This document shows, one piece after another, positions 5,307-13,675 of a stretch of DNA of 13,675 nt. Origin of the DNA: Nitrospinota bacterium (GTDB lineage Bacteria; Nitrospinota; Nitrospinia; UBA9942); the NCBI GenBank assembly GCA_016200365.1, contig JACQEW010000180.1, forward strand, positions 1 to 13,675, read 5' to 3'. Within the stretch, counting starts at the first letter, position 1. The number at the start of each line of letters is the position of its first letter. The translations under genes were made by a program, and so were the position numbers. Below the pieces are notes generated by a model. That model saw nothing but the letters and a program-made list of their open reading frames with translations, ran no database searches and was not told where the DNA came from.

Positions 5307-6620
5307 ATGGTTTCAGAATCGTTAAATAAGGTTATAAGCAATGAAGAATTCCTGCAGTTGATTCAGGAGGCCTCGTCGGAATTTTTTAAAATATACAATT
5401 TTATTGTAACCAACTCTCCCGAGCTTACAAAGAAGTTCTACTCCAACCTGATGAATGAGGCAGACCACTTCGAGATATTTCTCGACGACCACGGCGCCAG
5501 GCAGAACAGGACATGGATATTCTTCGCCGAGCTTGTAGCATCCATAAGAAATTTCGCCATAGCCTCCTTTCAGCTTAAACATCTTATTGACAGATACCCC
5601 GACTATAATATATGGGATTCGGAAAAAGAGAGAGAGGAGTTCACAGGAGAAGCCGTCAAAACCCTCGATTTCTTCAACGAGGCGATTAAATCCCTTTTTA
5701 AAACTGCCAATGCCGAGGCAATGTCTCTGAAGATTATCATCCCTGAAGAGAGACTGGGCAAAGAGGAGTTCAAGGAGGTAGCGGTAAAAAAACAGCTTCC
5801 CCGCAATGCAGAGGAGGAGAGAGTTATAAATGAAGAAGAGAGGATACTGGAGTTGTCCAGGAAATACAGAAAGGTGGCAAAGATATTAAGGGAGGAAAAT
5901 TTAGGAAGGAGACGCAGTGTTGATGAATTGACGGATTTTATACCTTCGCAGATGGATGAAAAGAAGGCTCAAAAAATCAAAAATATAATTCACAGCGTAC
6001 AGTCCGACTACGATACCTATGTGAAAAATACACCAATAGAAAGGACTAACGAAAACCTGAAAAGAATCAGGGGACATATATCGCTTCCCCTGCACCTCAT
6101 GGAGATGGTAAGATGGCTCTCCCATTTTTATGAAAGGCATGAGAACCAGATTAGAAAGGGAGCGGTAAAGGAAAAAATTGCGCAGATTATAGATAAGAAT
6201 ACCCTGCTCGACAGGATTGTTAATTTCGCCCTCTTTTACAGCGATAAATACCTCCAGAAGGGCAATGCCCTTGCTGAAAATATACTTACTTCCTATGTAA
6301 AGAATGTCCAGTATGAGCTCCCAGTCCCTCATCCTCTCGGTTTTCATGCCAGACCTTCTACCTATATTTCTCTTATTGTCAACGAGCATGGCACGGATGT
6401 CTCTATACTTGCCGATGGACAGAGGTTTAATGCCAAATCCGTTCTAAGCATAATGGAGGCGGGAGGTTTTATAGCGGATAAAGGATTAAAAACCGTTATA
6501 TTTGAGGGCGATGAGAGGGTGCTGAAGGATTTAAAGATATTGGCGGAGAATAATTACTGCGAAGAATGCGACATACCGAGGGAGCTTAATTATTTGAGAA
6601 TATTGAGGAATATATCGTAA
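5307..6620 (+). CDS. HPr-domain protein with a 335-residue helical N-terminal region
   Basis: The C-terminus (about residues 335-420) is an HPr fold: PHPLGFHARPSTY with the phosphorylatable His347 (His15 of HPr) and the following Arg349-Pro350, then FNAKSVLSIMEAGG with Ser378 exactly 31 residues on, matching regulatory Ser46. HPr passes phosphate from PEP via enzyme I. Ordinary HPr is about 88 aa; here a mostly helical, charged 335-residue region precedes it, with no domain I can name. No enzyme I, EII or HPr kinase gene is in the window, so a regulatory rather than sugar-uptake role is likely. The start is uncertain: ATG 5307 follows an in-frame TAA directly and has no Shine-Dalgarno. Confidence 0.85.
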   Translation: MVSESLNKVISNEEFLQLIQEASSEFFKIYNFIVTNSPELTKKFYSNLMNEADHFEIFLDDHGARQNRTWIFFAELVASIRNFAIASFQLKHLIDRYPDYNIWDSEKEREEFTGEAVKTLDFFNEAIKSLFKTANAEAMSLKIIIPEERLGKEEFKEVAVKKQLPRNAEEERVINEEERILELSRKYRKVAKILREENLGRRRSVDELTDFIPSQMDEKKAQKIKNIIHSVQSDYDTYVKNTPIERTNENLKRIRGHISLPLHLMEMVRWLSHFYERHENQIRKGAVKEKIAQIIDKNTLLDRIVNFALFYSDKYLQKGNALAENILTSYVKNVQYELPVPHPLGFHARPSTYISLIVNEHGTDVSILADGQRFNAKSVLSIMEAGGFIADKGLKTVIFEGDERVLKDLKILAENNYCEECDIPRELNYLRILRNIS

Positions 6621-6623
6621 CAA

Positions 6624-6715
6624 GGTGAAAAGGCTAAAAGGTAAAGAGGTTAAGAGGTTTAAAACCTTTTCGCCTTTTGACCTTTTGACCTTTTCACCTT
6701 TTCACCTTTTAGCCT
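6624..6715. repeat. Inverted repeat made of tandem octamers
   Basis: The right half is CCTTTTNN repeated six times (CCTTTTCG, two CCTTTTGA, two CCTTTTCA, CCTTTTAG); the left half has the complementary GGTGAAAA, GGCTAAAA, GGTAAAGA, GGTTAAGA. The halves face each other and fold into one hairpin filling the spacer. The last base touches the ATG of the M20 gene. Confidence 0.75.
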
Positions 6716-7888
6716 ATGAATACAGACCAGCTCAAGTCCGCCGTTATAAAAGAGATAGACAGGCTTAACCCTGAAATCGTAAAGCTCAGCAGGCTAATCC
6801 ATTCAAAGCCCGAATTGGCATACAAGGAATTCTTTGCATCGGATACCCTGACATCCTTTCTCAAAAACCACGGCTTTAAAATAGAAAGGGGGATAGGGGG
6901 GCTGCCGACTGCATTCACAGCATCCGCAGCAGGCAGAATAAAGGCTCCGGCTGTAGCCTTTATTGCAGAATACGATGCCCTTCCAAAGCTGGGACATGCC
7001 TGCGGGCACAATATGATCGGTGCGATAAGCGCAGGTGCGGCAGCAGCATTAAGAAATCTTGCTCTGGATAGTGCAGGTAGAATTATTGTTATCGGAACTC
7101 CTGCCGAAGAGGGGGGCGGCGGGAAGATAAAGCTTATTGAAAAAGGGGTCTTCAACGGCATAGATATAGCGCTCATGGCTCACCCCTCGAATAAGACGAG
7201 GGTAATAGGAAGGATGCTGGCTGTAGTTGATATAACCTTCACATTTATAGGCAAGTCATCCCATGCTTCATCATTTCCTTATGAGGGGATAAATGCCCTT
7301 GACGGCGTAATTCTCACATACAATAATATAAATGCCCTGAGACAGCAGTTAAAAGAGGATGTAAGAATTCACGGTATTATTACGGAAGGCGGGCAGGCGC
7401 CGAATATCATCCCTGACAGGGCAGCGGCAAGGTTCTATGTAAGAACGCTGGATATGAAATACTTCAAAGAGGTGCTGGAAAAGGTCAAAGACTGTGCAAG
7501 AGGGGCAGCAAAGGCTGCAAGGTGCAGGTTAAGGATAGATACAGGAAAATTCGCATATCATCCCTTTAAGCCCAATTATACATTGTCGGGGATATTCAGG
7601 GAAAACATGAAGTCCATTGGGATTAAAGAGGATTTAATTGGCGAGAGGGATGGGATGGGTTCATCCGATATTGGAAATCTAAGTCAGGTGATACCGACAA
7701 TCCACCCTGAATTTGCAATCGGAAAGATGAATGTGGTAAATCATTCGCCTGAATTTGCACGGGCTGCTGTCTCGAAATTCGGGACGGATATGATGATAAA
7801 AATGACAAAGGCTGCAGCCATGACTGCATTGGATGTATTTTGTTACCCGGAAAAGGTAAAGGAGATTAAGAGGGAATTTAAAAATTGA
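6716..7888 (+). CDS. M20-family (M20D/AbgB-like) metal-dependent amidohydrolase
   Basis: The 390-aa product has the metal-site motifs of M20 aminoacylase/carboxypeptidase-like hydrolases: EYDALPKLGHACGHN (85-99) with metal-binding Cys96 and His98, TPAEEGGGGK (128-137) with the catalytic Glu pair, AHP (155-157) with another ligand His156, and the lid dimerisation domain at about 165-280 (FIGKSSHASSFPYEGINALDG). The family hydrolyses N-acyl amino acids or p-aminobenzoyl-glutamate; AbgB is the nearest remembered type, but substrate cannot be read from sequence. Length is normal and no signal peptide is seen, so it is cytoplasmic. ATG 6716 lacks a Shine-Dalgarno and abuts the octamer hairpin; an in-frame TAG precedes it at 6710. 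Confidence 0.9.
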   Translation: MNTDQLKSAVIKEIDRLNPEIVKLSRLIHSKPELAYKEFFASDTLTSFLKNHGFKIERGIGGLPTAFTASAAGRIKAPAVAFIAEYDALPKLGHACGHNMIGAISAGAAAALRNLALDSAGRIIVIGTPAEEGGGGKIKLIEKGVFNGIDIALMAHPSNKTRVIGRMLAVVDITFTFIGKSSHASSFPYEGINALDGVILTYNNINALRQQLKEDVRIHGIITEGGQAPNIIPDRAAARFYVRTLDMKYFKEVLEKVKDCARGAAKAARCRLRIDTGKFAYHPFKPNYTLSGIFRENMKSIGIKEDLIGERDGMGSSDIGNLSQVIPTIHPEFAIGKMNVVNHSPEFARAAVSKFGTDMMIKMTKAAAMTALDVFCYPEKVKEIKREFKN

Positions 7889-7892
7889 GTAC

Positions 7893-8004
7893 CCTGCAAA
7901 AACCATTTTTTTCACTTCCGTTAATTTTTCTTTTGTTCTATTTTTTAAATTATTAAAGGTTCAAAAGAAAAATTAAAAAGTCGTTCAAAAAAGGTTTTTG
8001 CAGG
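7893..8004. repeat. Long inverted repeat between the amidohydrolase and ilvE
   Basis: Two perfectly paired blocks, 7893-7904/7993-8004 (CCTGCAAAAACC) and 7921-7935/7962-7976 (TTAATTTTTCTTTTG), are joined by imperfectly paired sequence. The fold covers nearly the whole spacer and could end transcription of the amidohydrolase gene. Confidence 0.7.
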
Positions 8005-8040
8005 AAAATCAAAATTTTGTTTTAGGTTGAGAGGTGAATA

Positions 8041-8949
8041 ATGGACAATATAAAAATCTGGATGGATGGGAAGATTGTAAACTGGGATGAGGCGAATGTT
8101 CATATAATGACTCATACCCTGCATTACGGGCTCGGTGTATTTGAGGGTATCAGGTGCTACAAAACCGATAACGGCTCGGCAATCTTCAGATTGAAAGAGC
8201 ATATCGAAAGGCTCTTTAACTCTGCCCACATTGTAGGGATGAAGATACCCTACAGTAAAGAAGCGATTACGGATGCCATAAAAACAAGTATAAAGACCAA
8301 TGGACTCGAGGCATGCTACATAAGACCTATAGTCTTTCTCGGACACGATAAATTCGGCTTAAACTGCAAAGGCATTTCTGTCCATTGCGCAGTAGCGGTC
8401 TGGCAGTGGGGTGCATATCTTGGAGAAGAATCTCTTGTAAAGGGGATAAGGGTAAAGGTATCCTCTTTTACAAGACACCACATAAATATAAGCATGACAA
8501 AGGCAAAGGTCTGCGGTAATTATGTAAACTCCATTCTGGCAAAGGTAGAGGCGGTTGACAATGGATATGAGGAGGCAATACTCCTCGATGTGAACGGGAA
8601 TGTTGCCGAAGGTTCGGGGGAGAATATCTTTATTGTAAGAGGAGGCGCCATCAAAACCCCACCCATAACCTCTGTCTTAGAAGGGATAACCAGGGATTCT
8701 GTTATAAAGATTGCCGCAGATTACGGTATCGAGGTAAAGGAAGAACTGTTTTCGAGAGACGAACTGTATATAGCAGATGAGGCTTTCTTCAGCGGAACCG
8801 CAGCAGAGATAACCCCGATAAGAGAGGTTGATAACCGGATTATAGGAAAGGGGAGTATAGGGGAAACAACAAAAAAACTACAGGATACCTTCTTTGATAT
8901 TGTAAAAGGCAAAAACAATAAATACAAAGAGTGGCTAACATATATCTAA
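8041..8949 (+). CDS. ilvE: Branched-chain amino acid aminotransferase
   Basis: A 302-aa class IV PLP aminotransferase, usual length about 300. THTLHYGLGVFEGIRCY (24-40) is the N-terminal signature, Lys156 in TKAKVCGNYVNSILAK is the PLP Schiff-base lysine, AEGSGENIF (189-197) the cofactor-contact loop, and SVLEGITRDSV (211-221) with FSGTAAEITPI binds PLP phosphate and the substrate carboxylate. It catalyses the last step of Leu, Ile and Val synthesis and the first step of their breakdown, using 2-oxoglutarate/glutamate, in the cytoplasm. GAGAGGTGA precedes ATG 8041 by 5 bases. No other ilv or leu gene is adjacent. D-amino-acid transaminase and aminodeoxychorismate lyase share the fold but fit these motifs less well. 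Confidence 0.95.
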   Translation: MDNIKIWMDGKIVNWDEANVHIMTHTLHYGLGVFEGIRCYKTDNGSAIFRLKEHIERLFNSAHIVGMKIPYSKEAITDAIKTSIKTNGLEACYIRPIVFLGHDKFGLNCKGISVHCAVAVWQWGAYLGEESLVKGIRVKVSSFTRHHINISMTKAKVCGNYVNSILAKVEAVDNGYEEAILLDVNGNVAEGSGENIFIVRGGAIKTPPITSVLEGITRDSVIKIAADYGIEVKEELFSRDELYIADEAFFSGTAAEITPIREVDNRIIGKGSIGETTKKLQDTFFDIVKGKNNKYKEWLTYI

Positions 8950-8971
8950 AAAAATCACCACTTCCTTTATG

Positions 8972-9078
8972 CTAATGCCGTTACAACTTGATATGGACAA
9001 CATAAGGCGTCTGTATACTGCTATGCGTCTCTAAAAGTAAAATTCATCTTTAGGCGGAATTAGTTGTAACGGCACTAA
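8972..9078. mobile_element. MITE copy 2 (99-bp core, CTAA flanks)
   Basis: The core 8976-9074 has the same 13-bp perfect inverted ends as 1530-1628 and is its inverse copy, differing at about nine internal positions. It too is flanked by CTAA (8972-8975 and 9075-9078). It lies 22 bases after the ilvE stop. Confidence 0.85.
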
Positions 9079-9124
9079 ATATTTAATCCCTTTCTATCTG
9101 GTCAGCCCCAATAACCATAAGTTT

Positions 9125-9354
9125 TTGTCAAAATTTCATCTCTTTATTCCAGATTTTCTGGGGTATCTCATCCTGTTTGATTTAGATGTAAGAAAAAGGC
9201 ATTATCATAAAACAACATCAGGAAAAGTTACAGTATTTATGGTTCAATTGGAGATAAAGGTTGGTGATATATGGAAAGAAGTGGTGACGATGATATTAAT
9301 GAAAATTGGCAGTATTACAGGGAGAGATTTTTAAGAGGAGAATTTCCATGTTAA
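9125..9354 (+). pseudogene. Internally deleted gene upstream of the DUF5647-like gene (DUF7718-like?)
   Basis: One frame reads FIPDFLGYLILFDLDVRKRHYH, KTTSGKVTVFMVQLEIKVGD, IWKEVV, then turns to nonsense and stops at 9334. From about 9275 another frame reads DDINENWQYYRERFLRGEFPC, ending at TAA 9352-9354. These look like the first half and last 20 residues of one protein of about 100-110 aa, with some 30-40 codons lost. From memory this resembles DUF7718, often paired with DUF5647, but I hold that loosely. The second frame's stop overlaps the next gene's ATG (9348) by a few bases, as in a translationally coupled pair. The N-terminus is uncertain because the frame is open back into the MITE and no good start is seen. 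Confidence 0.6.
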
Positions 9355-9620
9355 GAAAAGAGGGGGTTATAGAAAAGAATAGTATGATGGTAAAGGAGTT
9401 TGACCGTTATATTCTTGAACATCCGAAATTTGCCGAGAAAATACCAAACAACGCCCTTATTGTTATGCAGATAGAGGATGATGAGGAATGCAATCCATGG
9501 GCTAAGGAAACTTCATTGAAGGCTGCCGAAAAAGAACAGCCTATAATCTATGTAACTATTACAGAATTGAAACCTGTCCGCTCAAGGATTGAAAAGCTAA
9601 GACTTGAAATGGTCGCTTGA
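9348..9620 (+). CDS. DUF5647-like small protein
   Basis: ATG 9348 follows AGAGGAGA by 5-6 bases and gives 90 aa; a longer version from TTG 9306 has no ribosome site. The protein is mostly helix and strand: MVKEFDRYILEHPKFAEKIP, NALIVMQIEDDEECNPWAKE, TSLKAAEKEQPIIYVTITEL, KPVRSRIEKLRLEMVA. The E-HPxFAEKIPxxALIVxQ pattern and the RSRIEKLRLE end match what I remember of DUF5647, a family of unknown function in bacterial mobile regions, often next to a second small gene like a toxin-antitoxin pair. That role is inferred from neighbourhood only. The partner upstream is broken, so this gene is probably an orphan. Confidence 0.7.
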   Translation: MLRKEGVIEKNSMMVKEFDRYILEHPKFAEKIPNNALIVMQIEDDEECNPWAKETSLKAAEKEQPIIYVTITELKPVRSRIEKLRLEMVA

Positions 9621-9624
9621 TGGG

Positions 9625-9684
9625 TTAAAGCCATGCGAAATCACCTTCAGCTTTTTCTGTCCATTCATTAGTAATTTCGTTCAT
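9625..9684 (-). pseudogene. N-terminal fragment of a HEPN-domain gene
   Basis: AAGGAAAGG (9699-9691) is followed 6 bases on by ATG 9684 and 19 codons, MNEITNEWTEKAEGDFAWL, then TAA. NEW..KAEGDF is the usual opening of small HEPN proteins, of the kind paired with MNT nucleotidyltransferase antitoxins, which normally run on for about 100 more residues. The gene is cut where it meets the end of the DUF5647-like gene (9620). It lies 28 bases beyond the M16 stop, in that operon's direction. Confidence 0.6.
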
Positions 9685-9712
9685 ACGAGACCTTTCCTTT
9701 TTAAGTGATTTT

Positions 9713-11164
<1,452 letters not shown>

Positions 11165-11165
11165 T

Positions 11166-12662
<1,497 letters not shown>

Positions 12663-12678
12663 TAAATCCCTCCTTTTT

Positions 12679-13449
12679 TTAATTATACCAGAGACTATAT
12701 AAAACCATACCTATTAATTCATGAATTGCATAGCTGCTTTGGGACAGCACATAAGTAGAAGGTATAAGACTATCTATTCCGTATCTGTGCGGATAATAGG
12801 TATAGCCGACAGGCACGGGGATAATGGAATCCTTAGGGTATTTTTTCCGAAATGCCTGAACCGCCCTCGGTATATGAAGGGCGGAAGTTACAATGCCGAT
12901 TCGCATTCCATTTTCAGGCGGGAAAATTTTTGCAAGCTCGATTGCATGCTCCAGAGTATGGCGGGACATGGACTCTACAATAATCTTATCGGCTTGAATC
13001 CCCAATGCAACGGCTAAATTTTTCATAACCTCAATATCGCCTTCGCTTCCATTTATACCATTTGCACCGGACATCACCAATGCCTTTGCCTTGCTCTGCT
13101 TAAAGGTTTCAACCCCGTTGAAAACCCTTGAATATGTGGCTCCGGACGGCTCCGGGTTTTTGCGAAACCCTCCCGAAGGAGAAACGCCGCCGTTTAAAAT
13201 CACTATTATATCCGCCCTTGAAAGAACCTCTACGGAAGGCGGCTTATATTGACTCTCTAAATAATACACAAGAAAATCCGAAACAGGGTTGATACTCAGC
13301 AAAAAGAGAACCGCTGTCCCGATAATCAGAAAATACCATCCTATCTTAATCCTCGATTGCCTGCGTAAATCCCGTGTAATTAATATCCCGGCGGCAAGAA
13401 GGAATAATATCCACACCATCGGATTGGGAAGGAACCTTAGCAGCGACAT
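12679..13449 (-). CDS. DUF218 / YdcF-SanA-ElyC family membrane protein
   Basis: From ATG 13449 the product has 256 aa; a TTG four codons upstream is possible, and neither has a clear ribosome site. Two membrane helices at about 11-25 (MVWILFLLAAGILI) and 36-54 (IGWYFLIIGTAVLFLLSI) anchor it. The rest is the DUF218 domain: ADIIVILNGGV, the RVFNGVETFKQSKAKALVMSG segment, ADKIIVESMSRHTLEHAIELA, and IGIVTSALHIPRAVQAFRKK, the conserved T.A.H..RA helix. Family members (ElyC, SanA) affect peptidoglycan or lipid-carrier metabolism and envelope barrier function; chemistry is not settled. It is the first gene of a likely three-gene envelope operon with the two M16 proteins. 'Domain outside the membrane' is inferred from the family. 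Confidence 0.88.
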   Translation of the reverse strand: MSLLRFLPNPMVWILFLLAAGILITRDLRRQSRIKIGWYFLIIGTAVLFLLSINPVSDFLVYYLESQYKPPSVEVLSRADIIVILNGGVSPSGGFRKNPEPSGATYSRVFNGVETFKQSKAKALVMSGANGINGSEGDIEVMKNLAVALGIQADKIIVESMSRHTLEHAIELAKIFPPENGMRIGIVTSALHIPRAVQAFRKKYPKDSIIPVPVGYTYYPHRYGIDSLIPSTYVLSQSSYAIHELIGMVLYSLWYN

Positions 13450-13474
13450 TTTCAAAAGCAATAATTTGATTTAC

Positions 13475-13486
13475 AAAGGAGGTGAT
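13475..13486 (-). promoter_or_regulatory. 16S-tail mimic (anti-Shine-Dalgarno sequence) in the DUF218 leader
   Basis: On the minus strand the 12 bases ATCACCTCCTTT equal the 3' end of bacterial 16S rRNA. They lie 25 bases ahead of ATG 13449. Read on the plus strand they are an ideal Shine-Dalgarno, but no ATG, GTG or TTG follows at a usable distance. Confidence 0.4.
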
Positions 13487-13531
13487 AACACTGCAAAAAA
13501 ACAATAAACCGGACAAAAAACCCTTATTTAT

Positions 13532-13609
13532 TGGCGTCCCCAGAGGGATTTGAACCCTCGTTACCGCCGTGAAAGGGCGGTGTCCTTGGCCGGGCTAGAC
13601 GATGGGGAC
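13532..13609 (-). tRNA. tRNA-Glu (TTC), CCA encoded
   Basis: The minus strand gives a full cloverleaf: acceptor GTCCCCA/TGGGGAC, D arm with CTAGCCCGGCCAAGG, anticodon stem-loop CCGCC-CTTTCAC-GGCGG (anticodon TTC), T arm GAGGG-TTCAAAT-CCCTC, discriminator G and CCA. It reads GAA and GAG codons. Besides translation, bacterial tRNA-Glu can feed tetrapyrrole synthesis by the C5 route. Downstream (13500-13531) is AT-rich with a T7 run on the transcript strand but no convincing hairpin. Confidence 0.96.
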
Positions 13610-13618
13610 AACAAATAC

Positions 13619-13658
13619 AGTTAAAAGTTAAGAGTTAAGAGTTAAGAGTTAAGAGTTT
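13619..13658. repeat. Heptamer tandem repeat upstream of tRNA-Glu (AGTTAAG x5)
   Basis: AGTTAAA followed by four AGTTAAG and a partial unit. It lies 10 bases upstream of the tRNA 5' end, where the -10/-35 region should be, and each unit reads TTAACT on the transcript strand. AAGGAG just beyond (13659-13664) could be the ribosome site of a plus-strand gene outside the window. Confidence 0.85.
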
Positions 13659-13675
13659 TAAGGAGAATTTTTAAA

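Noticed and set aside
5901..6389. 162-codon minus-strand frame within the HPr-domain gene
   Set aside because: The plus-strand frame carries a clear HPr domain; the antisense frame shows no motif.
9306..9347. Longer N-terminus for the DUF5647-like protein
   Set aside because: It would need a TTG start without a ribosome site, while ATG 9348 has AGAGGAGA at proper distance and matches the family's length.
13487..13552. Plus-strand mini-gene after the perfect AAAGGAGGTGAT site
   Set aside because: The only in-range start would be CTG, and the frame ends inside tRNA-Glu after about 20 codons; more likely chance or a fossil.

Overview
This is a 13.7-kb AT-rich stretch of a Gram-negative bacterial chromosome. 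The Gram-negative reading rests on secreted M16 peptidases, a DUF218 envelope protein and an HPr-domain protein. The mix resembles Nitrospirota (Thermodesulfovibrionia-like) or 'Deltaproteobacteria'-grade anaerobes, but that placement is from general resemblance only. Two tRNA genes sit in it, initiator tRNA-Met(CAT) and tRNA-Glu(TTC), both on the minus strand with an encoded CCA.

Layout. (1) 1-1191: an ankyrin-repeat protein running in from the left edge meets, tail to tail, a truncated cold-shock-like gene; both look cut at about 950-980. (2) 1192-1396: initiator tRNA, its terminator, a second copy of the tRNA 3' end and three phased direct repeats, which together look like a tRNA attachment-site scar. 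(3) 1397-4494, minus strand: a small secreted protein, a broken YkgJ-type cysteine-cluster gene, an iron-sulfur flavoprotein, a conserved small protein and a SixA-like phosphohistidine phosphatase. (4) 4620-8949, plus strand: a promoter and a Lys/Glu/Ala coiled-coil protein, an unusual 437-aa protein ending in an HPr domain, an M20 amidohydrolase and branched-chain aminotransferase IlvE. (5) 8972-9684: a graveyard holding a MITE, an internally deleted ORF, an intact DUF5647-like partner and the first 19 codons of a HEPN-like gene. (6) 9713-13449, minus strand: a likely operon of a DUF218/YdcF-like membrane protein and two secreted M16 peptidase-fold proteins. One M16 protein carries only the HxxEH zinc site and the other only the R/Y substrate-binding pair, so they probably work as a heterodimer.

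The most striking property is repeat content. There are two 99-bp copies of a MITE with 13-bp perfect inverted ends and CTAA flanks. A 151-bp element with 25-bp inverted ends supplies a gene's stop codon. Four intergenic spacers (3849-3996, 5161-5294, 6624-6715, 7893-8004) are almost wholly long imperfect inverted repeats. Tandem 7- or 8-base units recur in spacers, beside tRNA-Glu and inside the signal-peptide codons of both M16 genes, where a 32-bp perfect inverted pair flanks the catalytic-subunit gene. Unit lengths of 7 and 8 are not multiples of 3, so copy-number change would shift frame. Several genes start or stop exactly at these repeats, and at least four genes are broken.
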